Notes: generated by a model not told the origin, from the letters alone. A DNA stretch of 41,595 nucleotides from Prevotellaceae bacterium (GCA_015257125.1 JABZKU010000022.1:1-41595); one strand, 5' to 3'; numbered from the stretch's first letter, positions 7,380 to 16,992 are shown. Numbers and translations are program-made.

Positions 7380-8741
7380 ATGAAATCCACAACCCTCGCC
7401 ATTAGCCTTGCGGCTGCCCTTGCTCTTGTGGGCGGCGCTTTTTTGCTGACCGGATGCGGCTCCAAAAACGTGAAAACGCCTGCTGAGGCGGACGAAATTC
7501 CCAATTTCCACCAGTTCTATTTCGAAAACCAACAAGCTGCGCTCACGCCCAATCAACTGGCGCTCTATGTCGATTATTCGAACTGCATTGCTCAAGGACA
7601 GCATTCGGCCTTTTTCCAGGCTTTCGAACCCTCGCTGACCGCAAGTGCCAAGCAGTATTTTGCCATCAAGGGCAAGAATATCGAGCCGCACAGCGTGGAC
7701 TCGACCTACTCTCTGCTGCGCACCATCGATAACGTGAGCTTCGCCGACCTCAAAACGGCGGCCGAGCGCATCGCCAACGGTAACACAGAGGGTGTGCTCC
7801 TCACCGACGGCGAATACTATGAACGTTCGGTGGCGAAAGGCAATGACAATAATCCCTACCTGGCCAAGGCGTTCAAAACTTGGCTCAAGAAGGGACACGA
7901 CATCTTCATCTTTGCCGAACCCTATGAGGAAATGGTCAACGACAGAGCTGTTCAAAAGAAGCGTTTCTACTTCCTTTTCACCGATCAGCGCCTGCCTGAC
8001 AATATCTACGATCGTGTGAAGCAGTCGGTGCGGCTCGAGGATTTCCCAGGCACCTCCGAGTTTCACTTCTCGGTGCGCGCTCCTTTCCTCTATTCCCCCA
8101 ACGGCAAGGGGATGCAGCCCTCTGAATTGCTGAGTGCGGAGGTGCTTAAGGCCACGGGCTACTATGAAGTACAAGAATGGAAAGCCGCTTGGAAAAAAAC
8201 GGTAGAACACAAGCTCCAAAAAGCTAAAGATAAGGACGGTAAAGTTAGAGACGGTAAGCCTTTCGAAAGCGGAATTCATTTTGATCGCAATATTCTCGGA
8301 GGATACCGCATTGATCGCCTCACCGCCAAGGTTTATAACGTCAATCAGGAATATTCCAAATTCTGCTCGGCGAAGGACAAAGAAAAGCTTGGGAAAGAGA
8401 TCAACCTGATAGAGTGTGAGGATTTTGTAAAGGTCAACGATAAGCAATTAGCCGCAAAAGATAGTGTAGAGTTTACCTTCGCAGGGAAGAAATTCAAACC
8501 CAAAAAAGTACTCAATGGTACTCCGTTTAACTATACGAAGATTGATCTCTTTGCCACCGATATTAGTCCGATGACCAACGTCTATCTGCCGCTTTTCACC
8601 TTCGAGAGTCTCACCCATCCCGGAGAACAAAACGTTTCGGTGGGAGCCAGCATCCAGCAGTGTCTAATCGATCCCGAAATCAAAGAGCTGATTCTCAAGA
8701 CGCCCATCTATACGCTCTACATCAAGTCCAATAAACGATAA
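7380..8741 (+). CDS. Lipoprotein with vWA-like motifs, first gene of the tubulin/actin/Ter cluster
   Basis: The product has 453 residues. The start at 7380 is chosen because it gives a clean lipoprotein signal peptide: Lys-2, a hydrophobic core to residue 22 and lipobox LLTGC with the lipidated Cys at 26. An upstream ATG at 7275 would bury this signal. After the signal, YVDYSNC (Asp65, Ser67) resembles the Asp-x-Ser-x-Ser start of a von Willebrand A fold, and LLTDG (Asp143) resembles its later metal-site Asp; FLFTD follows in the same kind of hydrophobic strand. A degenerate vWA domain facing the periplasm or outer surface is therefore inferred. I recognise no family for the C-terminal half. 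Eighteen bases separate it from the next gene. Confidence 0.6.
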   Translation: MKSTTLAISLAAALALVGGAFLLTGCGSKNVKTPAEADEIPNFHQFYFENQQAALTPNQLALYVDYSNCIAQGQHSAFFQAFEPSLTASAKQYFAIKGKNIEPHSVDSTYSLLRTIDNVSFADLKTAAERIANGNTEGVLLTDGEYYERSVAKGNDNNPYLAKAFKTWLKKGHDIFIFAEPYEEMVNDRAVQKKRFYFLFTDQRLPDNIYDRVKQSVRLEDFPGTSEFHFSVRAPFLYSPNGKGMQPSELLSAEVLKATGYYEVQEWKAAWKKTVEHKLQKAKDKDGKVRDGKPFESGIHFDRNILGGYRIDRLTAKVYNVNQEYSKFCSAKDKEKLGKEINLIECEDFVKVNDKQLAAKDSVEFTFAGKKFKPKKVLNGTPFNYTKIDLFATDISPMTNVYLPLFTFESLTHPGEQNVSVGASIQQCLIDPEIKELILKTPIYTLYIKSNKR

Positions 8742-8759
8742 CTTTATACCCCTTGTGCT

Positions 8760-9137
8760 ATGTTTGATTTTACCTCTGATGAAATCGAGACCCTAAAAGT
8801 AACCATAGAAGTTGCTGCTGTAATTTTTCTCCTTGTAGCCCTTTTTGCAGCTTGGTTCTTCTCAACGCTCATCCCTTGGAAAGGTGGAAAAGACCGTTCC
8901 TACATCACGCGTCGTTGGGCGTGCGGCATTATTTGGGCTGTGATTTGGATTGTCTTTTTCTTCTTCGCAATTGCTTTAGGGACCAATTTAGATGAAGGAG
9001 AAGATAAAAACGATTATTATGATATTGTGCACATGTGCACGGTCGGGATTGCTGTGTTGTATCCTGTGTTGCTTTACGTTCTCGCCCGACTGATGCCCAA
9101 TTCTAAGCTCGGTTCTATCCTCCACCTCAAGAAATAA
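8760..9137 (+). CDS. Small inner-membrane protein with three helices
   Basis: The 125-residue product has three strong hydrophobic segments (about residues 15-38, 52-74 and 90-112). A basic loop (GGKDRSYITRR) lies between the first two and an acidic loop (DEGEDKNDYYD) between the second and third. It has no signal peptide, enzyme motif or recognised family. It lies 18 bases after the lipoprotein and 5 bases before the tubulin-like gene, so it is almost certainly co-transcribed and is probably the membrane anchor of the same system. Confidence 0.65.
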   Translation: MFDFTSDEIETLKVTIEVAAVIFLLVALFAAWFFSTLIPWKGGKDRSYITRRWACGIIWAVIWIVFFFFAIALGTNLDEGEDKNDYYDIVHMCTVGIAVLYPVLLYVLARLMPNSKLGSILHLKK

Positions 9138-9142
9138 ACGCT

Positions 9143-10762
9143 ATGAATCAGTTTTTCGTTCTTGGTATCGGTGGAACGGGTATGCGTTGCATCGAATCGC
9201 TCCTGCACCTTTGTGCCATGGGCATGTTCGACAATACAGAACTCCACCTCCTTGCCCTTGACACCGATAAAAATAACGGTAACTTCGCCCGCCTCAAGGA
9301 GGTGAAAGAGGCCTATTGCCGTGCCAAAGGTAGCGACGCCGCCGCGCGTACGCCGCTGCAGGATACCTTCTTCTCGGCCAATGTGAAGTATTACGAATTC
9401 AGCCCCAACTATGATGCGAAAAGCACCTTCCAAGAGGTGTTTGACTACGGCGGAACGCGATACAACCGCCGCGAAGAAACCGACCTGGCCGACCTGGTGC
9501 TCACCAAACAAGTGGAGGAATTCAACCTTCGCCACGGCTATCGCGCGCAGACGCACCTCGGCTCGATGATGATGTATCACGCCATCCTCGAAGCCGCCGA
9601 GAGTCCGGTGGACAACGAACTGAAAAGTTTCCTCGCACAGCTCACCAAAGCGGCGCAAAACGGCGCCCCGAAGGTGTTTATCCTCGGATCGGTCTTCGGC
9701 GGCACGGGGGCTTCGTCCATTCCCATCATCCCGCAGGCCATTTCGCGCGCTGCCGAACGCATGAACGGCGGTTCGGTCAACGTGTTGCGCAATGCCTATT
9801 TCGGTTCGACGCTGCTCACGGCCTATTTCAGCTTCAAAACGCCCACGGGCAGTGAGCTCAGCGAGCAAAAGGTGATTGCCACCAGCGATAAGTTCGCCCT
9901 CAACTCGCAAGTGGCCATGATGTTCTATGACGACGATGCCAACGTGCGCAGCACCTACCAGCGTTTCTACATGCTGGGCACCGACTCCCTCTCTTGGGAT
10001 CCCATGGCGCAGCGTGCCGAAGGGGTGAATAAGACCATCACCGGTGGAGCGGAACAGAAAAACGACTCTCACTACATCGAACTCCTTGCGGCCTGTGCGG
10101 CACTCGACTTCTACAACACGAACGATGAACGCCTCAAAGAGAAGAAACAGCACGCCGACACCGATTATATCTATCGTGCCATCAGCGAAGACGGACGTTT
10201 CGAATTCGAAGACTTCGTCGGCCAGCAGCGTGCGGAGGAATTCGCGCGGAAATTCGGCACACTCCTCGCTTTTGCGCTCTTCTGCAACGGCGAAGACGAT
10301 TTTGTAGAAAGCGTGCGTTGCGGAGCGCAGAAGGAAATCACCGAATTCACAGGCATGGAAGTTACGCAGGTGGAGTATCTCAAAAAGTACTTTGGTCTTC
10401 TCTTCTTCACCCGCGGTGAGGGAAGACTTGCCGAGGGATGGGTGCAACAACTGCACCGTTCGGCCGGTGGTGGCGACAGGTTCCTCTTCAACGCGAGCCT
10501 TTTTGGCTTCAGCACCTTCAAGGAGCTGATGAAAGTGGATTGGAACAAAGAACTCTACCGCAACGAAGGACTGGGAAAGGACAATAATTATAAGAAGAGC
10601 GGTAGCTTCGGTATCTTCAGCGGATCGAAGTTCGACCCCTTCAAGAAAGCGTTCATCGCCGAGCGCGAAAACACCCAAGGATGGAAGGCCATCACCAATC
10701 GCGGTGAGCAGCTCTACAAGCTCGTCTACGACACCCTCGGCAAACTTTATCAGTTCAACTAA
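9143..10762 (+). CDS. Tubulin/FtsZ-like GTPase
   Basis: The 539-residue cytoplasmic protein begins with FVLGIGGTGMR (Gly8-Gly13), the first phosphate-contacting loop of the tubulin/FtsZ fold. LLALDTDKNN follows at the second strand. The tubulin signature FGGTGAS is at residues 185-191, in the place of the GGGTGS/T loop of FtsZ. It is longer than FtsZ and lacks the usual FtsZ C-terminal peptide, so it is not the cell-division protein. Distant FtsZ-like families linked to vWA proteins and membrane remodelling are known in bacteria, which fits the lipoprotein upstream. It sits 14 bases before the actin-like gene. Polymer formation and GTP hydrolysis are inferred from the motifs only. Confidence 0.72.
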   Translation: MNQFFVLGIGGTGMRCIESLLHLCAMGMFDNTELHLLALDTDKNNGNFARLKEVKEAYCRAKGSDAAARTPLQDTFFSANVKYYEFSPNYDAKSTFQEVFDYGGTRYNRREETDLADLVLTKQVEEFNLRHGYRAQTHLGSMMMYHAILEAAESPVDNELKSFLAQLTKAAQNGAPKVFILGSVFGGTGASSIPIIPQAISRAAERMNGGSVNVLRNAYFGSTLLTAYFSFKTPTGSELSEQKVIATSDKFALNSQVAMMFYDDDANVRSTYQRFYMLGTDSLSWDPMAQRAEGVNKTITGGAEQKNDSHYIELLAACAALDFYNTNDERLKEKKQHADTDYIYRAISEDGRFEFEDFVGQQRAEEFARKFGTLLAFALFCNGEDDFVESVRCGAQKEITEFTGMEVTQVEYLKKYFGLLFFTRGEGRLAEGWVQQLHRSAGGGDRFLFNASLFGFSTFKELMKVDWNKELYRNEGLGKDNNYKKSGSFGIFSGSKFDPFKKAFIAERENTQGWKAITNRGEQLYKLVYDTLGKLYQFN

Positions 10763-10776
10763 TCTCCCACGAAACT

Positions 10777-13700
10777 ATGTCTACAAAAGCATTGCTCATC
10801 AAGAGTTACACCAATGTGTCGACCGGTACGGCGGGCGAATGGAACGAACTCAACATGGTGCCTTCCTATATTCAAGGCATCAAAACCGGTAAAATCCTCG
10901 AAGAAATGAGCAGCGACAAGCTCGCTGCCCTCATCTCGGGTGTGCCCACGCCCTGGGCGCGCGCACGCCTCTTCAAGTTTGCCCTCCAAACCCTCAATGC
11001 CCCCGATCCCAACATCGACTCTTCGGGCTTGCAGCAGTTCTATGAAATGTTGCACGGGGAGTGGCGCGGCCTGCTCGCCGTCATGGCGCTCTATCCTGAC
11101 CGCATCAGCTTCTCGAAACCCATCACCATGAGTGTGAATGGGGGACTTTACGACATCGCATCGGCCTTCGGTCGCATGCTCTTCGACGATAAAGATCTCT
11201 GGAGCAACCAACTGCAACTCGCCAAAGACCCCGATGCACAGCCCTTCGTTCAGCTCATTTACTACCGCAAACATCTTGTTGGTGGTACCTCGCCCATGAC
11301 CGGCGTGTTTACCGGCGTGGACTACAGCCAAATTGGGGCCGATGCAGGAGAAGTGCAGTGGTTCCGCAATGGCCGTTTCGAAGACCCGACGCCTTTCCTC
11401 AACCCCGAACAGCTGCAAAAGCTCTATCTCTTCATCAAAAACCTCAACAGTCATCTCGATGACTTTGAGACGAACATCAATGCCCAGCGCGGAGAGAAGA
11501 AACGCATGGAATTGAGCGGATTGAAGGGCATGAGTCGCAAATGGGAAGAGGAGTTGCGTCGTAAAGGCGGACAGCTGCGTGACAAAGGTCCTGTGGCGCA
11601 GTATCCCAATTTGGAATATCCCTTCTCGGCTCTCTTCGAAAGCAGCGTTCCCGTCTATTTGAAGCCCGATTTCACCTTCACCTACGACAACGATGGGGAC
11701 TATAAGCTGGTGGGCGACGTGCAAAAACTGCTCAGCGACGACAAATTTGTAGTCGGTTGGGCAGAAGCGGCCGATGCCCGCCCCAAACTTTCGGAAGGTG
11801 CTGTCTTCTATCTCAAAATCGACAACCTTGCCACAGGTGGAGCCGACTATTTCTCGCTTCCCCTCTCGGAAATCGGTTTGGATATCTTCAAAAATTCGCT
11901 TTCCGGCCTCCTTGGCTATGGCGATAACTGCAATACGCGCCTCTCTGCCCGACTCAACGATGCAGGCTCGTTGGCAGTTTCGCTCGTTGTTGAGATCGAT
12001 GGACAGCAAGTCGAACTCAACACCCGTGAGTATGCCGTCAAGTGGATGACGGAGCAACGAAAGGTCATCATGTGGCCCAACTTCGTCTCGGAAAATTGGA
12101 AGAACTACTATCTCTACACCGAGTGTACTTCGGACGCGGCGCAACAATTCCAAGCCATCTTCAAGCAGAAGGGAGAATTCTTGCGCAATATCCGTGGTGA
12201 TTTCTTCACTTCGGATTATCAACCCGCAGCTGATGAGGACAACGCGCCGCAAGTGCGACAACTCATTACCTATCCTGCCGGACAGGGGGAGGAATTGCAC
12301 AAATATAATATCTACGCCATGACCTTGGCACCCGCCGGTCTCTCCGTAACGGTCAAGGACAACGGAAAAGATGCGCATGCCGGTTACTTGATCCTCCGTC
12401 CGCAGGTGGTGAACGATCGCACCAGTCTCGATGCGCAGGGCGAAGCTGTCGTGGGTATCGACTTCGGTAGCAACAACATGTGCGTTTATTATAGTGTTGA
12501 CGATGGACAAGCCGAACCCATCAAGTTCGAAAATTACCGCACCATGCTTGTCGGGACAGAAAGTCGCGACTTGCGTGCCGTGGCGGAGAACCACGAGCTC
12601 CTCTTCTTCAGCAATTACCCCACCGACAACGGACAAGCTAAATCTTGGCTCCACGAACACGACAGTCGTTACAATAGTTACAACGAGAGTGAGGAAGTGG
12701 CCGGCGGCGTACCCGTGAGCCGTCCCAACCTGTTTGTCAAGGAAATGGACGAACGCACCATTACCACCCAAGCCGGTACGCTACACTACAACATGAAGTG
12801 GCTCAATGACGACAAAGGACTGCAGAAAAAGCGCGCCTTTCTCAAGAGCCTCTGGTTGCAAACCTGCGCTTATCTCTACACCAAACGTCTGAAACCCAAA
12901 CAAATCGTTTGGAGCTATCCCGGAGCGATGATGGAGGCCGATCGCAATGAGTTGGCCAATATCTACGAAGAACTCTGCAAAGTCACTCCCATTGTGGGCT
13001 GTCGTCCCAAACTGCCCGAAACGTTGACCACTGAAGCGGAGGCCGTGTGCAGTTTCGCCCTCTCGAGAGAGTTTGGACTCAGTGCCGACAAGCTCTTCCT
13101 CGGCATCGACGTCGGTGGCAGCACGAGCGACATTCTGCTCTTGGCACAAGATCCCAAGAACTCGAACAAGGCTACGCTCTTCTGCGAAAGTTCGGTTCGA
13201 CTGGCGGCTGGCGTCTTCTTCAATGCCATCATCAACTCCGAAAAGTTCCGCGAGGCGCTCAACTACTATTGTCAAAAGACCAACAAATCGAAGGTCTTTG
13301 TCAATAATGTTGAGGAGATGGTGAGAGAAGCACCGCAAAAGGCGCCCTATTGCCTCAACAGTGTCTTCGATCAGCTCAAAGGTTTGGAGGACTACGAAAA
13401 CTTTTACAGCACCATCAACGAAAAGGCCAAGTTTGTCTTCACGATTCCTGCGTATGTGACCGGTTTGCTCCTCTTCTATTCGGGCATGCTCATCGGTAAT
13501 ACCATCAAAAAGGAGCAACTCGACCAGATTAAGCGCATCGATATCCTCACCTTCGGTAAAGGCGGCCGTCTTTTCCACTGGCTCCGTGAGCCTGCCGGCT
13601 CGATGGCGACCAATGCCTATTATAGAGACTGTCTGAATGCAGGACTTCGTCTCATGGTAGACAAGGAAGTCGAAGTGAAGTACCGCGATGAGATTGAAGT

Positions 13701-14157
13701 GGACAACAAAGCCGAAGTGGCCAAGGGACTTGTGCAGCCCAAAGCCATCGAAAAAGGCGCTTCGCTCAACGAAAAAGACATCTGCGGTGAAGTTGACGTC
13801 AATTATCTCAAGGAAGACGGCAGCACGATTGTGCTCAACACCGACGATGAACTGAGCGGTGAGTTCTTTGCTGACAATATGAACAAGTTGACCTTCACCG
13901 GCACCAAGAACTTCCAAGTCTTTATGGATGTTTTCTGCGACTTTGTGAGCACCAAAACGAAACTCTATCCCGGAGTCGCTGACCTCCGAGAGGACATCGC
14001 AGACCTTCGTGACCGCATCGCAAGCTACGTCACCGAAGACTACGAATACAAGAAGGCGTTGAAGCATCAGGGCGGTGAGTTCCCCTACCACCAGCCCCTC
14101 ATTATCGCCGAAGGTGCTTGTTTCTTGAAAACGATCATCAAGAAAATCTTTGTGTGA
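10777..14157 (+). CDS. Large protein with C-terminal actin/Hsp70-like ATPase domain
   Basis: The product has 1126 residues. Residues 1-555 resemble nothing I recognise; they are soluble, with a short charged helical region around 225-265. From residue 559 the actin/Hsp70 fold is visible. VVGIDFGSNN (Asp562, Gly564) is the first phosphate loop. IVWSYPGAM is around residue 710. TLTTEAEAVCSFA is in the place of the Hsp70 connecting segment. LFLGIDVGGSTSD (Asp778, Gly780-781) is the second phosphate loop, and TFGKGGR (about 926-931) is the adenosine-side loop. The tail (about 940-1126) is acidic. It lies directly downstream of the tubulin-like gene, so the two cytomotive-type NTPases are probably made together. 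Function unknown; a filament or chaperone-like motor is possible. Confidence 0.7.
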   Translation: MSTKALLIKSYTNVSTGTAGEWNELNMVPSYIQGIKTGKILEEMSSDKLAALISGVPTPWARARLFKFALQTLNAPDPNIDSSGLQQFYEMLHGEWRGLLAVMALYPDRISFSKPITMSVNGGLYDIASAFGRMLFDDKDLWSNQLQLAKDPDAQPFVQLIYYRKHLVGGTSPMTGVFTGVDYSQIGADAGEVQWFRNGRFEDPTPFLNPEQLQKLYLFIKNLNSHLDDFETNINAQRGEKKRMELSGLKGMSRKWEEELRRKGGQLRDKGPVAQYPNLEYPFSALFESSVPVYLKPDFTFTYDNDGDYKLVGDVQKLLSDDKFVVGWAEAADARPKLSEGAVFYLKIDNLATGGADYFSLPLSEIGLDIFKNSLSGLLGYGDNCNTRLSARLNDAGSLAVSLVVEIDGQQVELNTREYAVKWMTEQRKVIMWPNFVSENWKNYYLYTECTSDAAQQFQAIFKQKGEFLRNIRGDFFTSDYQPAADEDNAPQVRQLITYPAGQGEELHKYNIYAMTLAPAGLSVTVKDNGKDAHAGYLILRPQVVNDRTSLDAQGEAVVGIDFGSNNMCVYYSVDDGQAEPIKFENYRTMLVGTESRDLRAVAENHELLFFSNYPTDNGQAKSWLHEHDSRYNSYNESEEVAGGVPVSRPNLFVKEMDERTITTQAGTLHYNMKWLNDDKGLQKKRAFLKSLWLQTCAYLYTKRLKPKQIVWSYPGAMMEADRNELANIYEELCKVTPIVGCRPKLPETLTTEAEAVCSFALSREFGLSADKLFLGIDVGGSTSDILLLAQDPKNSNKATLFCESSVRLAAGVFFNAIINSEKFREALNYYCQKTNKSKVFVNNVEEMVREAPQKAPYCLNSVFDQLKGLEDYENFYSTINEKAKFVFTIPAYVTGLLLFYSGMLIGNTIKKEQLDQIKRIDILTFGKGGRLFHWLREPAGSMATNAYYRDCLNAGLRLMVDKEVEVKYRDEIEVDNKAEVAKGLVQPKAIEKGASLNEKDICGEVDVNYLKEDGSTIVLNTDDELSGEFFADNMNKLTFTGTKNFQVFMDVFCDFVSTKTKLYPGVADLREDIADLRDRIASYVTEDYEYKKALKHQGGEFPYHQPLIIAEGACFLKTIIKKIFV

Positions 14158-14186
14158 TCTCCGTGATCACGTTGACCAATACGGCT

Positions 14187-14213
14187 CCCGGCTTCGTCAA
14201 CTGCGAAGCCGGG
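14187..14213 (+). other. Intra-operon hairpin
   Basis: Perfect 10-base-pair stem (CCCGGCTTCG with CGAAGCCGGG) and 7-base loop, without a T run. It lies in the only large gap (257 bases) between the actin-like gene and the next gene. A weaker 7-base-pair hairpin is at 14338-14357. They may set the relative levels of upstream and downstream genes. The short open frames here are not convincing. Confidence 0.45.
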
Positions 14214-14414
14214 ACCGAACATTGGCAAAGTGCTGCACAATCGCCACATCATGCTTCCTATTGTGCGGTGTTATCTTCCAATGGCGCGGAGCTTTTCTTC
14301 GCGCAACTTTGATTCTCGCTCCAAAGGCTGGGGAAATTATCGCGTTTTGCCGCGATACCGCGACGCGCACCCTGCTGTTTTGGGGAGAAAAAGGAGCTAC
14401 GCTCTCTCACTCTT

Positions 14415-16979
14415 ATGAATAATCTCTTTCTCTACGTCGACAATCATTACATCGCTGCCGCAATTCGTGACGACAACGATGTGATGAAACCGGTACTTCC
14501 CAAAACCGAGGACGAATTTTATAGTCTTTTCTTCTTCGAAGACACCGATCACAATCGCATCAGCTATGGTGAGGCGAATAAGCCCAACTATTACAAGAAG
14601 GTTCCTCACTACTACGGAGGGATCTTTCGCCTCATAGCCGATAATAGCAAGACTTTCAAGCTCTTCGATCGCAAGCAAACATTCGATAAGGTCTTCAAAG
14701 AATCCGGGATACTTAGAGAGTGGAAAGATGCTGTGGGGGAGGATCGTGACGCAAGTCGCGGAGAGCAAGTTAACGGCGTCTCAAATGTGTTTGGTCTCCT
14801 CTTCCGGAAGAACGTAGATACTGCAGGGAAAGATAGAGCGCCCCGCGGTGACTGTCAAGTTCCCACCTACATTTCTTTCGCAGCCGACGTAGATTATGCC
14901 TCGCGCAACGTATTTGTGGATAACATCCTCAGCCAAGAGGGATTTAACGTCCGCGAACGCTCTGTTCCCATCGAGCATCTCGCGCTCGAACACGCTTTGC
15001 GACTCAAACGCGCGAAGAAAGAAGGCTGTTATCTCGTGCTCAATGCCTACAACGAGCAACTTCATTTCAGTCTCTACCGACACCAAAAGAAAAGCTTCGT
15101 CAGGCTCGGAGAAAACACCCTCCTCGGTATGGGTACCGACCCCAGAGCGCGTGCACTCGTTGAGGATGTTGTCGATAAAATCAACAATGTACAGCATTTT
15201 CTCACCACGCCTGAGGAAAAAGAAAAGGAGTATTGCAATCTCGGGCAATATACCGACCAGTGGCTTCGCCAACTTAATGCCGTACAGGGTGGACACCCCC
15301 TCCAGTTGTTGGACGTTCGCCTCTCGGTTGTTCCCAATGTCTATTCAGTCACTGTGACGGCCGGAGAAATTAACGGCCGCACTAAAAAAATCGTTGCCGA
15401 CGTCGTCAACGAAGTCAACAATTTTGTTGCGAAAACCCTTCCTTCCGGAGAAAATATATGCTCCATCCTTTTCCTCGGAGACGGATTTGTCAACGAACAG
15501 TTCAATTTAACCCTCGCTCGCAGCTATCGTTTGGAGAAAGAAGACTTTGTCCACTTCAGACGTTCCGATTTGCCTGCTATTGTTTCCGTTTATCGGCAAA
15601 TTAACCTCAACCAATTCAGTGCCGAATCCCAAAAACACAAACACCGCGGCGAGCAAGAACTGATTGCCTTGCGCAATGCGCAGGCAGAGGCCGAGCGTGT
15701 ACGAGAAGCGCGTCGACAAGCCGAAGAAAAAGCCCTTGCCGAAGCTGCAGCACGAAAGGGCAAAGAGGCGTATTTCAAGGCGATGGACGAAGTCGATGAG
15801 CACGAACGCAAAAAAGAATGGGCGCAAATGCTCGAGGCGGCCAAGGCTGCCCTCGAACTCCTGCCCGAAGATCAACATGCCAAGGAAAAACTTCAACGTG
15901 CTACACACCTTCTTGCTGAAGCGAAGGTGCGCAATGAACAATATCAGCAGACCCTGACCCAGGCGCAGGCAGCACAGGCACGCGGAGATTGGCAAGATGC
16001 GCTCTCTCATGCCAAGGCGGCACTCAATGTCTTCCCCGATTCCAAAGTAGCCAAGCAACTTTACGAGCAACTCGCTCAAAAAATAGAACAACTCGCCCAC
16101 ATTCGCGAGCACTTTGCCACGGCCACGGCCTTTGAACAGCAGGGAAATTATCGAAAGGCCCTCGAAGAACTGGAAAAAATACAGCGAATAGATCGCCATC
16201 ATCCCGAGTTGCCACAGCGCATGGCCGACTGTCGTTTGAAGATCCGCGAACAAGAGGAAAATATCCTCCGTGTGAAGCAGGAGTATGTCCTCTCCGCCGA
16301 TCGGCAAGAGCACGAAAAAGCTGCAGCATACGCTCATCAACTCGTTGCCCTCCTCGACGTCGAGTTTCAAGCTGAGTGGATTGCCCGCGAAGAGCAACAC
16401 AAAAAGGCACTCGAAACAGAGAAACAACAGCAAGAGCGCCTGGCGGAGTACAGAAAAGAATACAACAATGCCTGGTTCGATGGAGATTATGCGCATTTCA
16501 TACGTTATGCCGAAGAAGCACTTCTGATCCAACCGAATGCAGAACTGGCAGAACGCGTAGAGCGCGCCAAGGAACGTTTGCAAAGTGAGCAGGATCGTCA
16601 AAAATTTGAAGAGGGCATCAAAAAGGTCAAGATCATGATCGCCGATCGCCATTATCAGGAAGCGCGCACCCTCCTCAAAGCGCTCAAAGCCTACGCCACT
16701 ACACCCGAACAGTTGCAAATCGTGCGTAGCCTCTTTTCCCGAATCTTCGAAGAAGAGGATAGAAACAGTAGAAAAAAGCCCGAGTTGTTTCGAAATTACA
16801 GGAGAGTCTCCGGTTTCTCCAGTGACGAAGATCCCTTTTTCGGAGAAGAAAGTGCTAAGCGTCCCGAACCCAAAGCCGACGACGATTTTTTCGGCAATCG
16901 AGCCGCGCAAAACAAAGAAAAGAAGAACGAATCGGAAGAAGATAAGAGTGGATTTTCCCCCGCTGATTTCGAGTTTTAA
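14415..16979 (+). CDS. Degenerate actin-like protein fused to TPR/coiled coil with DxFFG tail
   Basis: The product has 854 residues. Residues 1-405 have an alternating strand-helix pattern reminiscent of the Hsp70/actin fold (start LFLYVDNHYIAAAI; GCYLVLNAYNEQLHFSLY; CSILFLGDG), but the glycines and acidic residues that bind ATP are mostly replaced. A pseudo-ATPase is inferred. Residues 410-790 are highly charged and helical. They begin as coiled coil (repeats of QAEAERVREARRQAEEKA) and continue as TPR-like pairs, for instance around ARGDWQDALSHAKAAL and QQGNYRKALEELEKI. The acidic tail has two similar short motifs, DEDPFFG and DDDFFG, and ends PADFEF. Its place between the ATPase and the TerD genes suggests a scaffold. 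The start at 14415 is the first ATG of the long open frame. Confidence 0.62.
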   Translation: MNNLFLYVDNHYIAAAIRDDNDVMKPVLPKTEDEFYSLFFFEDTDHNRISYGEANKPNYYKKVPHYYGGIFRLIADNSKTFKLFDRKQTFDKVFKESGILREWKDAVGEDRDASRGEQVNGVSNVFGLLFRKNVDTAGKDRAPRGDCQVPTYISFAADVDYASRNVFVDNILSQEGFNVRERSVPIEHLALEHALRLKRAKKEGCYLVLNAYNEQLHFSLYRHQKKSFVRLGENTLLGMGTDPRARALVEDVVDKINNVQHFLTTPEEKEKEYCNLGQYTDQWLRQLNAVQGGHPLQLLDVRLSVVPNVYSVTVTAGEINGRTKKIVADVVNEVNNFVAKTLPSGENICSILFLGDGFVNEQFNLTLARSYRLEKEDFVHFRRSDLPAIVSVYRQINLNQFSAESQKHKHRGEQELIALRNAQAEAERVREARRQAEEKALAEAAARKGKEAYFKAMDEVDEHERKKEWAQMLEAAKAALELLPEDQHAKEKLQRATHLLAEAKVRNEQYQQTLTQAQAAQARGDWQDALSHAKAALNVFPDSKVAKQLYEQLAQKIEQLAHIREHFATATAFEQQGNYRKALEELEKIQRIDRHHPELPQRMADCRLKIREQEENILRVKQEYVLSADRQEHEKAAAYAHQLVALLDVEFQAEWIAREEQHKKALETEKQQQERLAEYRKEYNNAWFDGDYAHFIRYAEEALLIQPNAELAERVERAKERLQSEQDRQKFEEGIKKVKIMIADRHYQEARTLLKALKAYATTPEQLQIVRSLFSRIFEEEDRNSRKKPELFRNYRRVSGFSSDEDPFFGEESAKRPEPKADDDFFGNRAAQNKEKKNESEEDKSGFSPADFEF

Positions 16980-16992
16980 GTAAACCACCACA

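Noticed and set aside
9143..10762. Reading the tubulin-like gene as cell-division FtsZ
   Set aside because: Only the phosphate-loop motifs agree; length, C-terminus and gene neighbours differ from ftsZ, which sits in the division cluster.
10759..14091. Long minus-strand open frames opposite the actin-like gene
   Set aside because: Antisense shadows; the plus strand carries both nucleotide-binding loops and fits the operon spacing.
14150..14422. 90-residue open frame in the gap between the actin-like and scaffold genes
   Set aside because: Overlaps the scaffold start, spans two hairpins and has no protein-like pattern.
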